Positions 12,469 to 21,667 of a stretch of DNA of 22,199 nt are shown here, piece after piece. Under the pieces are notes generated by a model. The model had not been told where the DNA came from, ran no database searches, and saw nothing but the letters and a program-made list of their open reading frames with translations. The DNA is from a virus. The DNA is taken from positions 1 through 22,199 of IMG/VR virus record IMGVR_UViG_3300032116_001441, one strand, 5' to 3'. Every line of letters starts with the position of its first letter. Within the stretch, counting starts at the first letter, position 1. A program made the position numbers and the translations under genes.

Positions 12469-15400
12469 TCACCGACCCATCTGGATGTCCCGCGCCATCT
12501 TGCGCAGCATCTGCGCCTGCTGTGCCAGCTTGTTCTGCTCCACACGCAGTTCATCGATGCGCTTGCGCCGCTCCTCAGGGCTCAGGGAGGTGTCGCGGTC
12601 GATCATCATGGCGGCTTGGTTCAGGGCGCGGATGCCGCTCATGACCCCCTGCACCGGGCCACGGATCGAGTACAGGCCGATGTTGTCTTGGATGAACTGA
12701 TCCACGTCCTCAGGCTTGCGCTCCATCAGGCGGTTCACCGTGCCGTTGACCTGCTCCACGCGCTTCTCCAAGTCGTAGATGAAGTCAAGTTGGCGGGTGC
12801 CGATGGGGTCCTTGATGACCGCGCTCAGGCCCGTAAGTTGTGCACCTAGCTGCTGGTTCAGTGGCCGGTCGGTACGCCCGGGGTTGATCATCATGTCAGC
12901 CATCGACAGGCCCAGCCCTGCAGCCGTGCCGAAGATACCGCGCACAGCGTTCTCCAGCTTGATCGGAGAGACAGCGAAGGCTTCGATACCTGTGGCGTTG
13001 GCAGCGTCCTCCAAACTCTTGGCGAGGGCCTTCATCGCATCTGATGTGCCAGTACCGTACCGCTCAAACGGACGCAGTGCCTGCTGAGCCTGAGACTCCA
13101 GTGGTCTGCCAAGGAACCACGAGTAGTTCGTCATGTTCTCAACGAACGGGCGCAACACCTGCGGTGTGATGTTGGGCGATGAGAAAACATCGACCCCCCG
13201 CTTGGCTAAGTTACCCACCACGTCGAGTGCAGTCTGCTCCTCCTCGGTGCCATACATCTTGTAGTAGCGGACGATGCGCTCAGGGATGGCCTTGAAGAAG
13301 AACGCGAGTTCAGCAGGAATCGGGATGGCAGGTACGAAGCCCAGTTCCTTCCCGTAGGGCAGTATCCAGTTGGTATCCCGCACGTGGTCAGGTAGCTGCT
13401 GGTACTCCTCATCATCCTGCATCAACAGCGCATACAACAAGCCCATCGAGGTCATCACCCCCATGCGCTTGTAGAACATGGACCGTGCGGTGCCTGTGCT
13501 CTGCCCAACAACACCCCCAGCCGCTGCCGTTGCCAGCTTGTCCATGCCTCGCGCATAGGCATTGAAGAAGGGGATGACGCTGATCAGCAGATTCATTACC
13601 TGGGATGAACCACGGCGGCTGAAGTTGATGATCTCCCGTGCAGCAGACTCAGCCTGAGCCTTGTCACCGTTGGTCTCCTTCATCACCTGATCGTAGACAG
13701 CTTGACGCACTGCGAGGTCCGATGCCTTGGCACCGGCTTCCATCACGCGCATGATCTTGGAGCCAAGACCTTCTTCCTTCGCCCCAGCTTCCTCAAGGAT
13801 GTTCTTGAGGTTGCCCTGCTGGCTGAAGTCGAACGTGCCGACGATACCGAGGGCCTCCAAGTTCTTGATGTCCTTGGGCTTCTTCTTGAAGATCTCGTTC
13901 ACCCAGTTCTTGGGGAAGTTCAGCATCACGCTCTTGACAAGCGCTGCGTTGTTCTTCACCCCTGCGTAGGTGTAGGCACGGACGATGTCGTCGAAGACCT
14001 GCTTGATCGCAAACGGTGGCATGGATGTCACACCAGCACGCAGGATCTGAGAACCTTTCTGTAGTAGCTTGAACGAGTCTGGGATGACCGGGTCTTGGAT
14101 ACTGAACGCAATGAAGTGCGCTGGGTCCGGTACGTAGTACTCGACGGGCTTGCCGTTGTCGTAGACGGTGACCATGTCCCCCGGTGAGTCCTTGGCAGGC
14201 TTGGTCGGGCGCTTGAATGCTGCACCCATCAGGGCCATATCCTTGAGTGCACTCAGGGCGGCGTGGTTCTTCATCGCCTCCTTTGTTGCCCAGTCAACCA
14301 GCCCGGAGAAGTTCTCGACCGGTGAAGTCGTTTTGCGCCCACTGCCTTCCAGCTTGCGGATGTTACGTAGGGCTGCGACACCACGGTTGGCACCCTTGGT
14401 GGACTGATACGCCTTCTCGTAGTCACCGAGTCGGTTGAAGGGGATGTAGCCCGTGGCGTCCTTGTAGTCCTGGGCTCGATCCTTGGAGATGCGCCCTGTA
14501 TCAACCAGCGTGTCCAGCAGGTTGAAGCGGATGGTGTCGAGGTCGGCGGAGATCTGCTTGATGAAGTCGTCTTTCTGGAAGGCTGCTTCCAGTTCATCGA
14601 TCTTGGCGTCGGGCAGGAGTAGTTCGATCCGATCAGTCTTAGGCAGGGTCTTGTTGGTCTCACGCAGACCGTGCTCCCGGTGCCCGTAGAGAACCGTGTC
14701 GAGCTTGGTGCGGAAGGCTTCGTAGGTCTCACCCCGCTGTTTGGCAGCCTCAGCGATGCGGTTCAGCACGCCTGTGTAGCTGACGGGTCGGCCCTCGGCA
14801 TCCTGCAGATCCTTGGCAACGATGAGCCCGCTGTCGAAGCCCAGCCCACCTTGTTCCTGCACAGCCTTGCTGACGCGCAATGAGTCGAGCGCCCGGGACA
14901 AGAGCACCATCGGGTTCAACCGCCCCTTGGCAGTACGGGTAGCGCCACCGTAGGCGTTGACGAAGAAGTCTTCCAGCGGGGCCAGCGAGTCGGTGAACTT
15001 CATCCGCAGCTTGAGTGCGGGGTTGCCCTTGAGGTCCTGCGCGATGCGTTGGGTCAGCGTCTGACGCTCTTTCTCACCGATGACATCTACATCCTTGACG
15101 GCTGCTTCGGTCTGCGGGGTGAGGCGCGGGCTGGCCTGCGGGGTGAGATTGTCTGCAGCCTGCTTCAATTCAGCGAGTTCAGCGGGGGTAAATCCAGCAC
15201 CACTGTAGCTGCGAATGTCTACGTTAGTGACTATTACACCTTGCTTGGCAGCAACGTAGATTGTCTTGTTTGCAGTTGACGTACCTTCGTACAGGGCAAC
15301 AGGGCCTTTGTTCCATACAGGCTTCAGGCCACGAGATTCTTTCAGCACCCAACTTGGGATACCAGTTGTGTTAGCTTGCTTACCGAAAGACAACCCCCGC

Positions 15401-18400
15401 CTATTTGCTTCAGCGATATACGGAACCAGAGACTCGTCAAGAATCTCTTCAGACACAGCCATCAACCGTGCAAGCGCACTGGTTTCCTTACCCTTCAGCC
15501 CAAGCACCTGGGAGACGATGTTGAACATCCGACTGAGGAACGTGCCCCCAGACGGGTCAGTAATCGACGCTAGCCAGTTTTGGGTTTCTCCGTTGGTAAG
15601 GCCGTATGCTAGGAGTTCCTTGGGGTTCTCCAAAGCGTTGAGGATCACGCCCTTTTCAGTAGCAGTGAGAGTTTTAGCTTTATACCTTTGGTTATAGATA
15701 CTGACGAGTTCTTGCTGGAGAGCACGGAGCTTGATCGCTGCTGTACTCTGCGGAGCATATGTGATTTGGGCTGACGTTACGGCGTGAATTAGCTCGTGTA
15801 CCAACGTCTCTTGATTGATGGTGTTGCTTGGATTGCCTGTAAAGCCATTGAGTGTGACCTTGACAGCCATAGCGTCACCGAGCCCAGCAGGAGTCGTTGT
15901 TGCAACGCCAAGAGCACCTGTCAGAACCCTACCCTGCGGGGTAAGTTCGAAGTCGAACTGCACGCCGTTGTTCGCTAGTTCCTCAGCGCGGCGCTTGACT
16001 TTGACCAGAATCTGTCGATCGAGGTCATCTCGGGCGTTCCTGATCGCGTAGTCGATCGACTCGGTGAAAGACTTCCCACGCAGGGCGGCGTCCATCTGCT
16101 TGGAGTTTTCCAAGTCAACGGGGCCGGTGCGGGTCTGTTGGAAGTCAGTGTCTTCGTCGCTCAGTCGTCGTGTAGTGCTATCCCGCGCTGCCTCTGCTTC
16201 CGCTTCTGCCGCTGCCTCTGCTTGTGCTGCTTCCTCTTCGGTCAGCACTTGATCCGGTGCAACTTCCTCAGGGATGATTCCTTCTTCCTCTGTCTGCGCT
16301 TCTTCCTCTGCAACCAGCTTGCCATAGGCACGGTTGATAGCTGCGTCAGTACCCACTCTGTCAGCTTTGCGGCGGGCTGCAACCTCTGCGTTCAACTGCT
16401 GCATCACAGCAGTGTTGTCCTTGGCGTCGTACCGAGAAGCGCGTGAGTAGATGTCAGCCAGTTGGCGGGTGTCGAGCTTGCTGAAGTCAAAAGAACCCGT
16501 CTTGGTCAGTGCGGGGCGGAAGAAAGCCTGCACCTTTGGTGTAGCCTGCTTAAGCGCTTTCTCAGCTTCTTTGTATTCCTTGAAGTTAGGAGCGTCTTTC
16601 TTAGGAGCTTTACCGTCAACTTGTAGGGCTTTTACACGAGCAACAAGCGCGTCGTATTCCGCATCTGTTTGAACAGGTTTTGCAGGGGCTTCATACAGAA
16701 TCCCAGCCTTGGGGTTCTCCACCGAGATGCCGGATAGGCTTGCCTCAGAGACGTTCTTGGCAATACCGATAGCCCCAGTCTGCGCAGCCTGGAACCGGCT
16801 AATCACGTCAGCCGTGATGCCCAAGGTCTCAGCGATGCGGCGCACGTTGGCACCGGAGCTTTTTGCAAGTCCTACAGACTGTGCAGCTTCGTCGGCAGAG
16901 TAGGTAGTGGGCAGGTAGTCACCGTCCTCATCCACGCCAATGTAGGTCAGCACCGCCTTGAGCATCTTGGGGTCACGCCCCTTGAGCGCTTGCCGTACAG
17001 CCGGTATGTCGAGGATGGGCTTGCCGTCCCTCACTTCAAAGACGCCGGTTGCACCAGCCTTCTCCAGCTTCTGCTTGAGCGTGCCAGTTTCAGCAGGGCT
17101 GAGCGCATCCGACTGCGCTTGCCCCATCACTGTCGTGGGGGCTTCTTCAGCTTCACCCAGCAGTTCAGCACGGTAGTCGGCGGCCTGCTCTTCAGTGATC
17201 CGACCAGACTCAATCAGCGAAGTGAGTTCACGCTCAATCTGAGCGGGCGTGGGAGGCGTTACTGCAGGCGGCTCTGTTCCTTCTCTTCCAGCAGCCCCTG
17301 TAACATCCGCGACAGGAGAAACCACTCCATCTGGTTCAGGTCCAACTCCTTCGGCGGTGCTGACGGCAGCGGGTCCGCCAGCCACTGGAACGCCTGCTCC
17401 ACCTGCTTCTGGCTGAGGTTCTGCAACACTTGGGGTCTCCGGTTGTACTGGGGGTGGAGCAAACTTGGCCTTGAACTCCGTCAGCTTGGTACGGGACTCT
17501 TCAGTGCCGTTACCCCGCACAAGGTAGTTCTCGATGTCAGCAAGGACAGCGTCTCGTTGCGCAGGGTCCTCAAGATCTTTGCCCAACATGCGCCGATAGA
17601 TCGGCTGCTTTTTACTGACGCCGAGGGCTTCAATGTCAGCGGGCTGCAAGCCAGTCGCAGGGGGTTCACCGGGCTTTCTAACCTTGGGCTCTTCGATAGC
17701 TGCTGCGGGCTGCTCTTCAGCCGCTGCCGTGACTTCTTCACGGGGGGTGATCTGTGCTGCTGCCGCTTCTTCGGCAGTCATGAACCCCTTGGCTGCTTCG
17801 CTAGTGGAGCGCTGCTCCTCAATGTACGCTACGTTGAGTGCCTTGCGTTTTTCAGCCGCTGCCTTCAACGCCTCATCACGCTCCTTGGATTTCGGAAGCG
17901 TCTTCAGTTGTTCGCTGTACAGAACAAGTTCAGCGTAGGTGTCAGGCGGAGGTAGGATGCCCGCCGCAGGAGGTGCAGGGGGTTGTGCAGCAGCTTTAGC
18001 CGCAGCTTGTTCAGCAGCAAGGCGCTCGGCACGCTCGATGGGCTTTTCCCCGGGTAGGGTTCCCGGGGCAGGCTGCGCAGCACGTGCGCGACGACCCAAG
18101 GCCAAGTCCATCAAGCCCTGCACGATGGCACCAGTTGCACCACCGTAGGCCGCTGCCTCACCCAGCCCCTCGATGAGTTCCTGCTCAGGCTTGTAGACGC
18201 CCTTGGCGATCAGGTTCTGGGCGAAGTTCGACGCTGCTTCCTGAGCAGCTTCCTCACCACCTGCAAGCGCAGCACGCTTGACCAACTGCACGCCCTGAGC
18301 CGTGGCAGCATCAGGGATACGAGACAGGATGCGGAAGGGTGCGAAGACTTCCATCGCCCCGGGGATGATCCCGAGCGCCGTCGCGGTGCTGCGCTGCTCC

Positions 18401-18882
18401 GCAGTAGCACCTTCCTTCTCGGCACGTCCACGTGCTTCACCAGCACCGGCTCCAACACCCAAACCAACCGCACCGATACGACCCGCAAGGCCAAGAGGAC
18501 CCGCAGCCAAGAACGGCACCGTTGAGCCGAGGGCTTCGCCCAGCTTACGCCCGACTGACTCCTCGTACCCTGCAGAGGCAGCGAACGGTGCTTTGGCTGC
18601 GCCAGCGATGCTGGCAATCTTCTCCCGCGCCGTCTTCTCGTAGTCCTCAGGCAAGAGCGCAGAGGCACCCACAGCCGCTGATTCAACCAGCCCTACAGCA
18701 CCGGGCACCAAGCCCTTGAACGCTTCACCAACCTGCCCGAGGACGGTTGTTTCAGGCGGCGGCTTCGCCGCATCAGGGTACTGAGCAAGCAGGGCCTGGA
18801 CGATCAGCGCTTGAGGTGCCCCCGCAGGTCCCTCGATCTGATATGTCTTACCGTTCGGGGCTTGGACACGGTACAGCGCCAT
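12469..18882 (-). CDS. Giant polyvalent virion protein with metallopeptidase and LPD38
   Basis: This 2137-aa protein is probably packaged and injected with the DNA. Residues 1-45 (MALYRVQAPNGKTYQIEGP...) form a small beta unit seen at the start of similar phage proteins. Residues about 55-265 are Gly/Ala-rich and hydrophobic (such as GAVGLGVGAGAGEARG) and could contact or cross membrane. About 270-560 is a Pro/Ala/Glu-rich linker. A zinc metallopeptidase follows: TLVHELIHAV, with H1029, E1030, H1033. The C-terminal third, including SQVMNLLISVIPFFNAYARG near 1758, resembles large polyvalent protein domain 38 (LPD38). Such multi-domain proteins are described as phage polyvalent proteins that act on the host after entry. 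The targets of the peptidase are unknown. Codons around 15170-16680 look more AT-rich than the flanks. It is the last gene of the - strand operon, starting four bases after its neighbour. Confidence 0.93.
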   Translation of the reverse strand: MALYRVQAPNGKTYQIEGPAGAPQALIVQALLAQYPDAAKPPPETTVLGQVGEAFKGLVPGAVGLVESAAVGASALLPEDYEKTAREKIASIAGAAKAPFAASAGYEESVGRKLGEALGSTVPFLAAGPLGLAGRIGAVGLGVGAGAGEARGRAEKEGATAEQRSTATALGIIPGAMEVFAPFRILSRIPDAATAQGVQLVKRAALAGGEEAAQEAASNFAQNLIAKGVYKPEQELIEGLGEAAAYGGATGAIVQGLMDLALGRRARAAQPAPGTLPGEKPIERAERLAAEQAAAKAAAQPPAPPAAGILPPPDTYAELVLYSEQLKTLPKSKERDEALKAAAEKRKALNVAYIEEQRSTSEAAKGFMTAEEAAAAQITPREEVTAAAEEQPAAAIEEPKVRKPGEPPATGLQPADIEALGVSKKQPIYRRMLGKDLEDPAQRDAVLADIENYLVRGNGTEESRTKLTEFKAKFAPPPVQPETPSVAEPQPEAGGAGVPVAGGPAAVSTAEGVGPEPDGVVSPVADVTGAAGREGTEPPAVTPPTPAQIERELTSLIESGRITEEQAADYRAELLGEAEEAPTTVMGQAQSDALSPAETGTLKQKLEKAGATGVFEVRDGKPILDIPAVRQALKGRDPKMLKAVLTYIGVDEDGDYLPTTYSADEAAQSVGLAKSSGANVRRIAETLGITADVISRFQAAQTGAIGIAKNVSEASLSGISVENPKAGILYEAPAKPVQTDAEYDALVARVKALQVDGKAPKKDAPNFKEYKEAEKALKQATPKVQAFFRPALTKTGSFDFSKLDTRQLADIYSRASRYDAKDNTAVMQQLNAEVAARRKADRVGTDAAINRAYGKLVAEEEAQTEEEGIIPEEVAPDQVLTEEEAAQAEAAAEAEAEAARDSTTRRLSDEDTDFQQTRTGPVDLENSKQMDAALRGKSFTESIDYAIRNARDDLDRQILVKVKRRAEELANNGVQFDFELTPQGRVLTGALGVATTTPAGLGDAMAVKVTLNGFTGNPSNTINQETLVHELIHAVTSAQITYAPQSTAAIKLRALQQELVSIYNQRYKAKTLTATEKGVILNALENPKELLAYGLTNGETQNWLASITDPSGGTFLSRMFNIVSQVLGLKGKETSALARLMAVSEEILDESLVPYIAEANRRGLSFGKQANTTGIPSWVLKESRGLKPVWNKGPVALYEGTSTANKTIYVAAKQGVIVTNVDIRSYSGAGFTPAELAELKQAADNLTPQASPRLTPQTEAAVKDVDVIGEKERQTLTQRIAQDLKGNPALKLRMKFTDSLAPLEDFFVNAYGGATRTAKGRLNPMVLLSRALDSLRVSKAVQEQGGLGFDSGLIVAKDLQDAEGRPVSYTGVLNRIAEAAKQRGETYEAFRTKLDTVLYGHREHGLRETNKTLPKTDRIELLLPDAKIDELEAAFQKDDFIKQISADLDTIRFNLLDTLVDTGRISKDRAQDYKDATGYIPFNRLGDYEKAYQSTKGANRGVAALRNIRKLEGSGRKTTSPVENFSGLVDWATKEAMKNHAALSALKDMALMGAAFKRPTKPAKDSPGDMVTVYDNGKPVEYYVPDPAHFIAFSIQDPVIPDSFKLLQKGSQILRAGVTSMPPFAIKQVFDDIVRAYTYAGVKNNAALVKSVMLNFPKNWVNEIFKKKPKDIKNLEALGIVGTFDFSQQGNLKNILEEAGAKEEGLGSKIMRVMEAGAKASDLAVRQAVYDQVMKETNGDKAQAESAAREIINFSRRGSSQVMNLLISVIPFFNAYARGMDKLATAAAGGVVGQSTGTARSMFYKRMGVMTSMGLLYALLMQDDEEYQQLPDHVRDTNWILPYGKELGFVPAIPIPAELAFFFKAIPERIVRYYKMYGTEEEQTALDVVGNLAKRGVDVFSSPNITPQVLRPFVENMTNYSWFLGRPLESQAQQALRPFERYGTGTSDAMKALAKSLEDAANATGIEAFAVSPIKLENAVRGIFGTAAGLGLSMADMMINPGRTDRPLNQQLGAQLTGLSAVIKDPIGTRQLDFIYDLEKRVEQVNGTVNRLMERKPEDVDQFIQDNIGLYSIRGPVQGVMSGIRALNQAAMMIDRDTSLSPEERRKRIDELRVEQNKLAQQAQMLRKMARDIQMGR

Positions 18883-18886
18883 TTAC

Positions 18887-20608
18887 TTATCCCCCGACAG
18901 GAGTTACTTTGAACAGCTTGAGGATGTCAGGATCAATCCCACCAGCGGCAGGAGCAGCGGGGGTTTCTTTACCTACGATCCGATTGTATTCACGCTGAAT
19001 CAGAGTGTCGATAAACTTTTGCTGGTCAAACGGCCTACCAGTTTTCTGTGCTTCTATCTTCGCGTTCTGCAAAAGCAGGGGTAGGTTCTTGTCCTGCCTC
19101 ACATTGTCCGTAGCTTTTTCACGCAGGTTAGCCTTTTGAGATTCAGTCAGTTCACCAGATCCACGCATCGATGCAGCTTTTAGGGTGGCAGCTATCTGTT
19201 CTTGAGCGCTCAGTCGTTGCAGGTCCTGACCACGAGCAGTGAGTCTACGCTGTTCAGCGCGGTCCGCTTCGGTGGCACGCTCCTTCTGAATATTCAACCG
19301 GGTCAAGCCAAGGTTAGCCTTGGCTTCTTCAACCTTGAGCGCCGCATTGCGTTCACCCTGGACATCACCGGTTGTCTGCGCCAACTTGAGATCCGCTTGA
19401 GCTTGACGGAGTTGATCAAGTGCGTTCTGTTCTGCACGGTTCTCACGTTGTACAAGCTCTAGTGCCCTGCGCTGTTCGCCACGAATAGCCCCAGCTTCCT
19501 GACCGATGCTGCTGAACGCATCACCAATACGCTTGCCGCCCTTCATCGCGCCGAGCATGCGGAACAAGGCTTCTTGGTTGTCGAAGAGGCTTTGAGATAG
19601 CGGCATACCCGCAGCTTCCAACGCTCCTGCAGCGCGTTTTTCACGCTCACCAATACCCCGCTGGGCAAGCTCAGCGGCTTCCTTCCGAGCAGCGACGATG
19701 CGCGGGTCAACTTGAGCCTGCGACGCCAAAAGTTTCTGCAGTCCTTCGACTCGGGCGCGTTCATCTGCCTCAAGCTCAGCCAGCCGATCAGGCGCAGGGG
19801 TTCCCGTCTGCTCTACAGCACTACCAAGTTGTTGCAGGGGTGTAGCGGGTGCCGCTTGTGGGCGGTTTTGAGGACGCGGTAGCCCAGTACCCGGACGTGT
19901 CGCGCCTGGAGGGCGTGGTGCTGCAACGGGGGCAGCCTGCATTGCCGCTTCCATTTGTTGTGCAGTCATTGCTGTAGGAGTACGTGCTTTCTCAGCCGCA
20001 AGCACCTCGTCAATCCCGCTGGAATACGAAGGAGCAGCAAACTTACGAGACGTAAGCTCTATACCAGCAGCGCGGAGTTTTTCATTCTCCTCCGGCGTCC
20101 GTATCAGCGGACTCTTTTTCAGGATACGTTCGATTTCAGGGTTACCCCCGCTTTGGAACGCCACCGCACCGCCACCTGCGTAGCTGTGCATCTCGCCACC
20201 GTGCGCTGCCATGACGGGTGCTGCCTGGGGTTGGAGTTGACGACGGGCCTGTGCCACAACTTCGTCTGCAATCGTGCCTTGCTGCGCAGCGTTTTGTCGC
20301 ATAGCAAGTTCGTTTGCAACCGCCTTCTTCGTAGCAAAATTCTTCTGCTGTTCAATAATCGCAGCAAGAACTCGGTTCGCGGGCACTGGTGACCTGGGGT
20401 CAAACAGCATTTTCGTAAGTTCTTCAGTGTCGTAGCCCGCTGTCAAGGCAGGCACAAACGCCGTCAACCCAGGTTTCGGCCCCGACTGGCTAGGCATCAT
20501 CCCCGGCATCGGTGGTGTTTGCATAGGCGCTTGACCGGGCATCGGAGCTTGCGCCCCTTGTGGCATCTGCGCCCCTTGTGGCATCACCGAACGAATACCT
20601 TGCTGCAT
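18887..20608 (-). CDS. Probable internal virion protein, 573 aa, coiled coil
   Basis: No enzymatic domain is visible. Residues 1-50 are Met/Pro/Gln/Gly-rich with a duplicated MPQGAQ. Residues 137-155 contain HGGEMHSYAGGGAVAFQSGG, a Gly-rich motif common in structural proteins of podovirus-like phages. About 210-270 is Ala/Pro-rich. Residues about 275-480 are strongly helical and charged (rich in Glu, Arg, Gln, Ala), predicting long coiled coils. The C-terminus is short and Pro/Gly-containing. It sits between another coiled-coil protein and the giant polyvalent protein, an order that fits internal or ejection proteins. The start has AAGGA about six bases upstream; the gaps are 9 bases to the upstream gene and 4 to the downstream one. 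The virion role is inferred from context and composition. Confidence 0.88.
   Translation of the reverse strand: MQQGIRSVMPQGAQMPQGAQAPMPGQAPMQTPPMPGMMPSQSGPKPGLTAFVPALTAGYDTEELTKMLFDPRSPVPANRVLAAIIEQQKNFATKKAVANELAMRQNAAQQGTIADEVVAQARRQLQPQAAPVMAAHGGEMHSYAGGGAVAFQSGGNPEIERILKKSPLIRTPEENEKLRAAGIELTSRKFAAPSYSSGIDEVLAAEKARTPTAMTAQQMEAAMQAAPVAAPRPPGATRPGTGLPRPQNRPQAAPATPLQQLGSAVEQTGTPAPDRLAELEADERARVEGLQKLLASQAQVDPRIVAARKEAAELAQRGIGEREKRAAGALEAAGMPLSQSLFDNQEALFRMLGAMKGGKRIGDAFSSIGQEAGAIRGEQRRALELVQRENRAEQNALDQLRQAQADLKLAQTTGDVQGERNAALKVEEAKANLGLTRLNIQKERATEADRAEQRRLTARGQDLQRLSAQEQIAATLKAASMRGSGELTESQKANLREKATDNVRQDKNLPLLLQNAKIEAQKTGRPFDQQKFIDTLIQREYNRIVGKETPAAPAAGGIDPDILKLFKVTPVGG
20550..20585 (-). 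repeat. Two perfect 18-bp tandem repeats
   Basis: The 18-base unit TGCGCCCCTTGTGGCATC (as + strand) occurs at 20550-20567 and again at 20568-20585 without change. It encodes MPQGAQ twice near the N-terminus of the 573-aa protein. A recent slippage duplication is likely. Confidence 0.85.
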
Positions 20609-20617
20609 GTCGATTCC

Positions 20618-21667
20618 TTACTTCGGGTTCATGGCGTTGTACAGCGCCAGTCCAGCCAGTGCGCCTTGCAGGCCGGTAAACATCCCAGACTGTCCAGAGG
20701 TTTCAGAGTACGGTGTAGCTTGCAGCGGCAGACCACCCAACAACGACTGCATGTACGTAGCCTGCTGATACGGGAACTTCACCGACTCTTGGAACTGCTG
20801 GTAGCCAAAGTCCAGAGGCTGCTGTGCAATTGCACGTTCCTTCTCTCCCGCTGCCATCTGCGCCTGCAAGCCCTGAAGCCCTGCGCCAAACTGCTCCAAA
20901 CCATACTTGGCACCGAATTGGCTGGACTGTTCGCCCAACTGCTGCGACTCAAGACCCAACTTGGACTCTGCCAAGCGTTGTTGCATAGCGCGATCATAGG
21001 CACCTTGCAGGCCCTTGGTCGTGATGTCCTCCATCTGCTGCTGCAGATTGCGTTGACGCTCAGACTCCATGATGGCTTGGCGTGACCCACCATACGCACC
21101 GGCTTGAGCCAGACGCGCTTGCTCTGCTTGCCGCCCGATGTCCGCTTGGCGGCGCATCTCCCGCGAAGTAATGTCCGTGACAGCCGTTGTGTACGGACTC
21201 ATGTAGTCTTCGACAGACTTGAGCGAACCAAGACCAGTATCAAACTTAGTGCCCTGATACTCGCCAGTAGGTGCTGTTAACCCGGCAATACCCTTAAAAG
21301 CCGCTTTCAGACTTTCTGGTGTCTCAGCAAAACGCTGTCCTGTGAACGACTTATACGGCAGATTCGCCGCAATTTGCCCCTTCGCCAGCATGTCATAGAC
21401 ATACGACGAGAAGTTAGGGCTCAATGTGGACTGTGCCGCAGGGATTGTGGTGGTAGTTGCTGTGACAGGCGTGCCGGTATAGCCTTTGGTTTTCATCCAG
21501 TTAATGTCATTCTGAGGCACCCCAGCTTGTAAAAGCTGCGCTTCTGTAATGCCTTGCTTATTGAAGTAATCGATCTTCTCCAACGCATCATCGTATGCGC
21601 CACCTGCTACGCCCCATGTTGAGGGTAGTGTTTTACCAATTCTTGCGGCCATTTCTTGGGGGGTCAT
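20618..21667 (-). CDS. Probable virion protein, 349 aa, coiled coil
   Basis: This protein matches, from memory, a recurrent podovirus structural protein found beside the YAGGG-motif protein. Key parts are a YMSPYT segment (155-160), a basic/acidic helix with REMRRQADIGRQ (169-180), AGAYGGSRQAI (189-199) and a long Gln/Ala/Leu-rich helical stretch to about 300. A Gly/Leu-rich C-terminus (TGLQGALAGLALYNAM) could be a short amphipathic or membrane-active helix. No enzyme motif is visible. The start overlaps the preceding stop (TAATG at 21665-21669) and has GAGGAG upstream. Likely roles are internal core, tail-tube extension or DNA ejection; the sequence does not decide among them. Confidence 0.87.
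   Translation of the reverse strand: MTPQEMAARIGKTLPSTWGVAGGAYDDALEKIDYFNKQGITEAQLLQAGVPQNDINWMKTKGYTGTPVTATTTTIPAAQSTLSPNFSSYVYDMLAKGQIAANLPYKSFTGQRFAETPESLKAAFKGIAGLTAPTGEYQGTKFDTGLGSLKSVEDYMSPYTTAVTDITSREMRRQADIGRQAEQARLAQAGAYGGSRQAIMESERQRNLQQQMEDITTKGLQGAYDRAMQQRLAESKLGLESQQLGEQSSQFGAKYGLEQFGAGLQGLQAQMAAGEKERAIAQQPLDFGYQQFQESVKFPYQQATYMQSLLGGLPLQATPYSETSGQSGMFTGLQGALAGLALYNAMNPK

Noticed and set aside
16990-17955. 321-aa + strand open frame
   Set aside because: It lies wholly inside the giant - strand gene, is rich in Cys/Arg/Ser/Phe as expected of a shadow frame, and has no recognisable domain.
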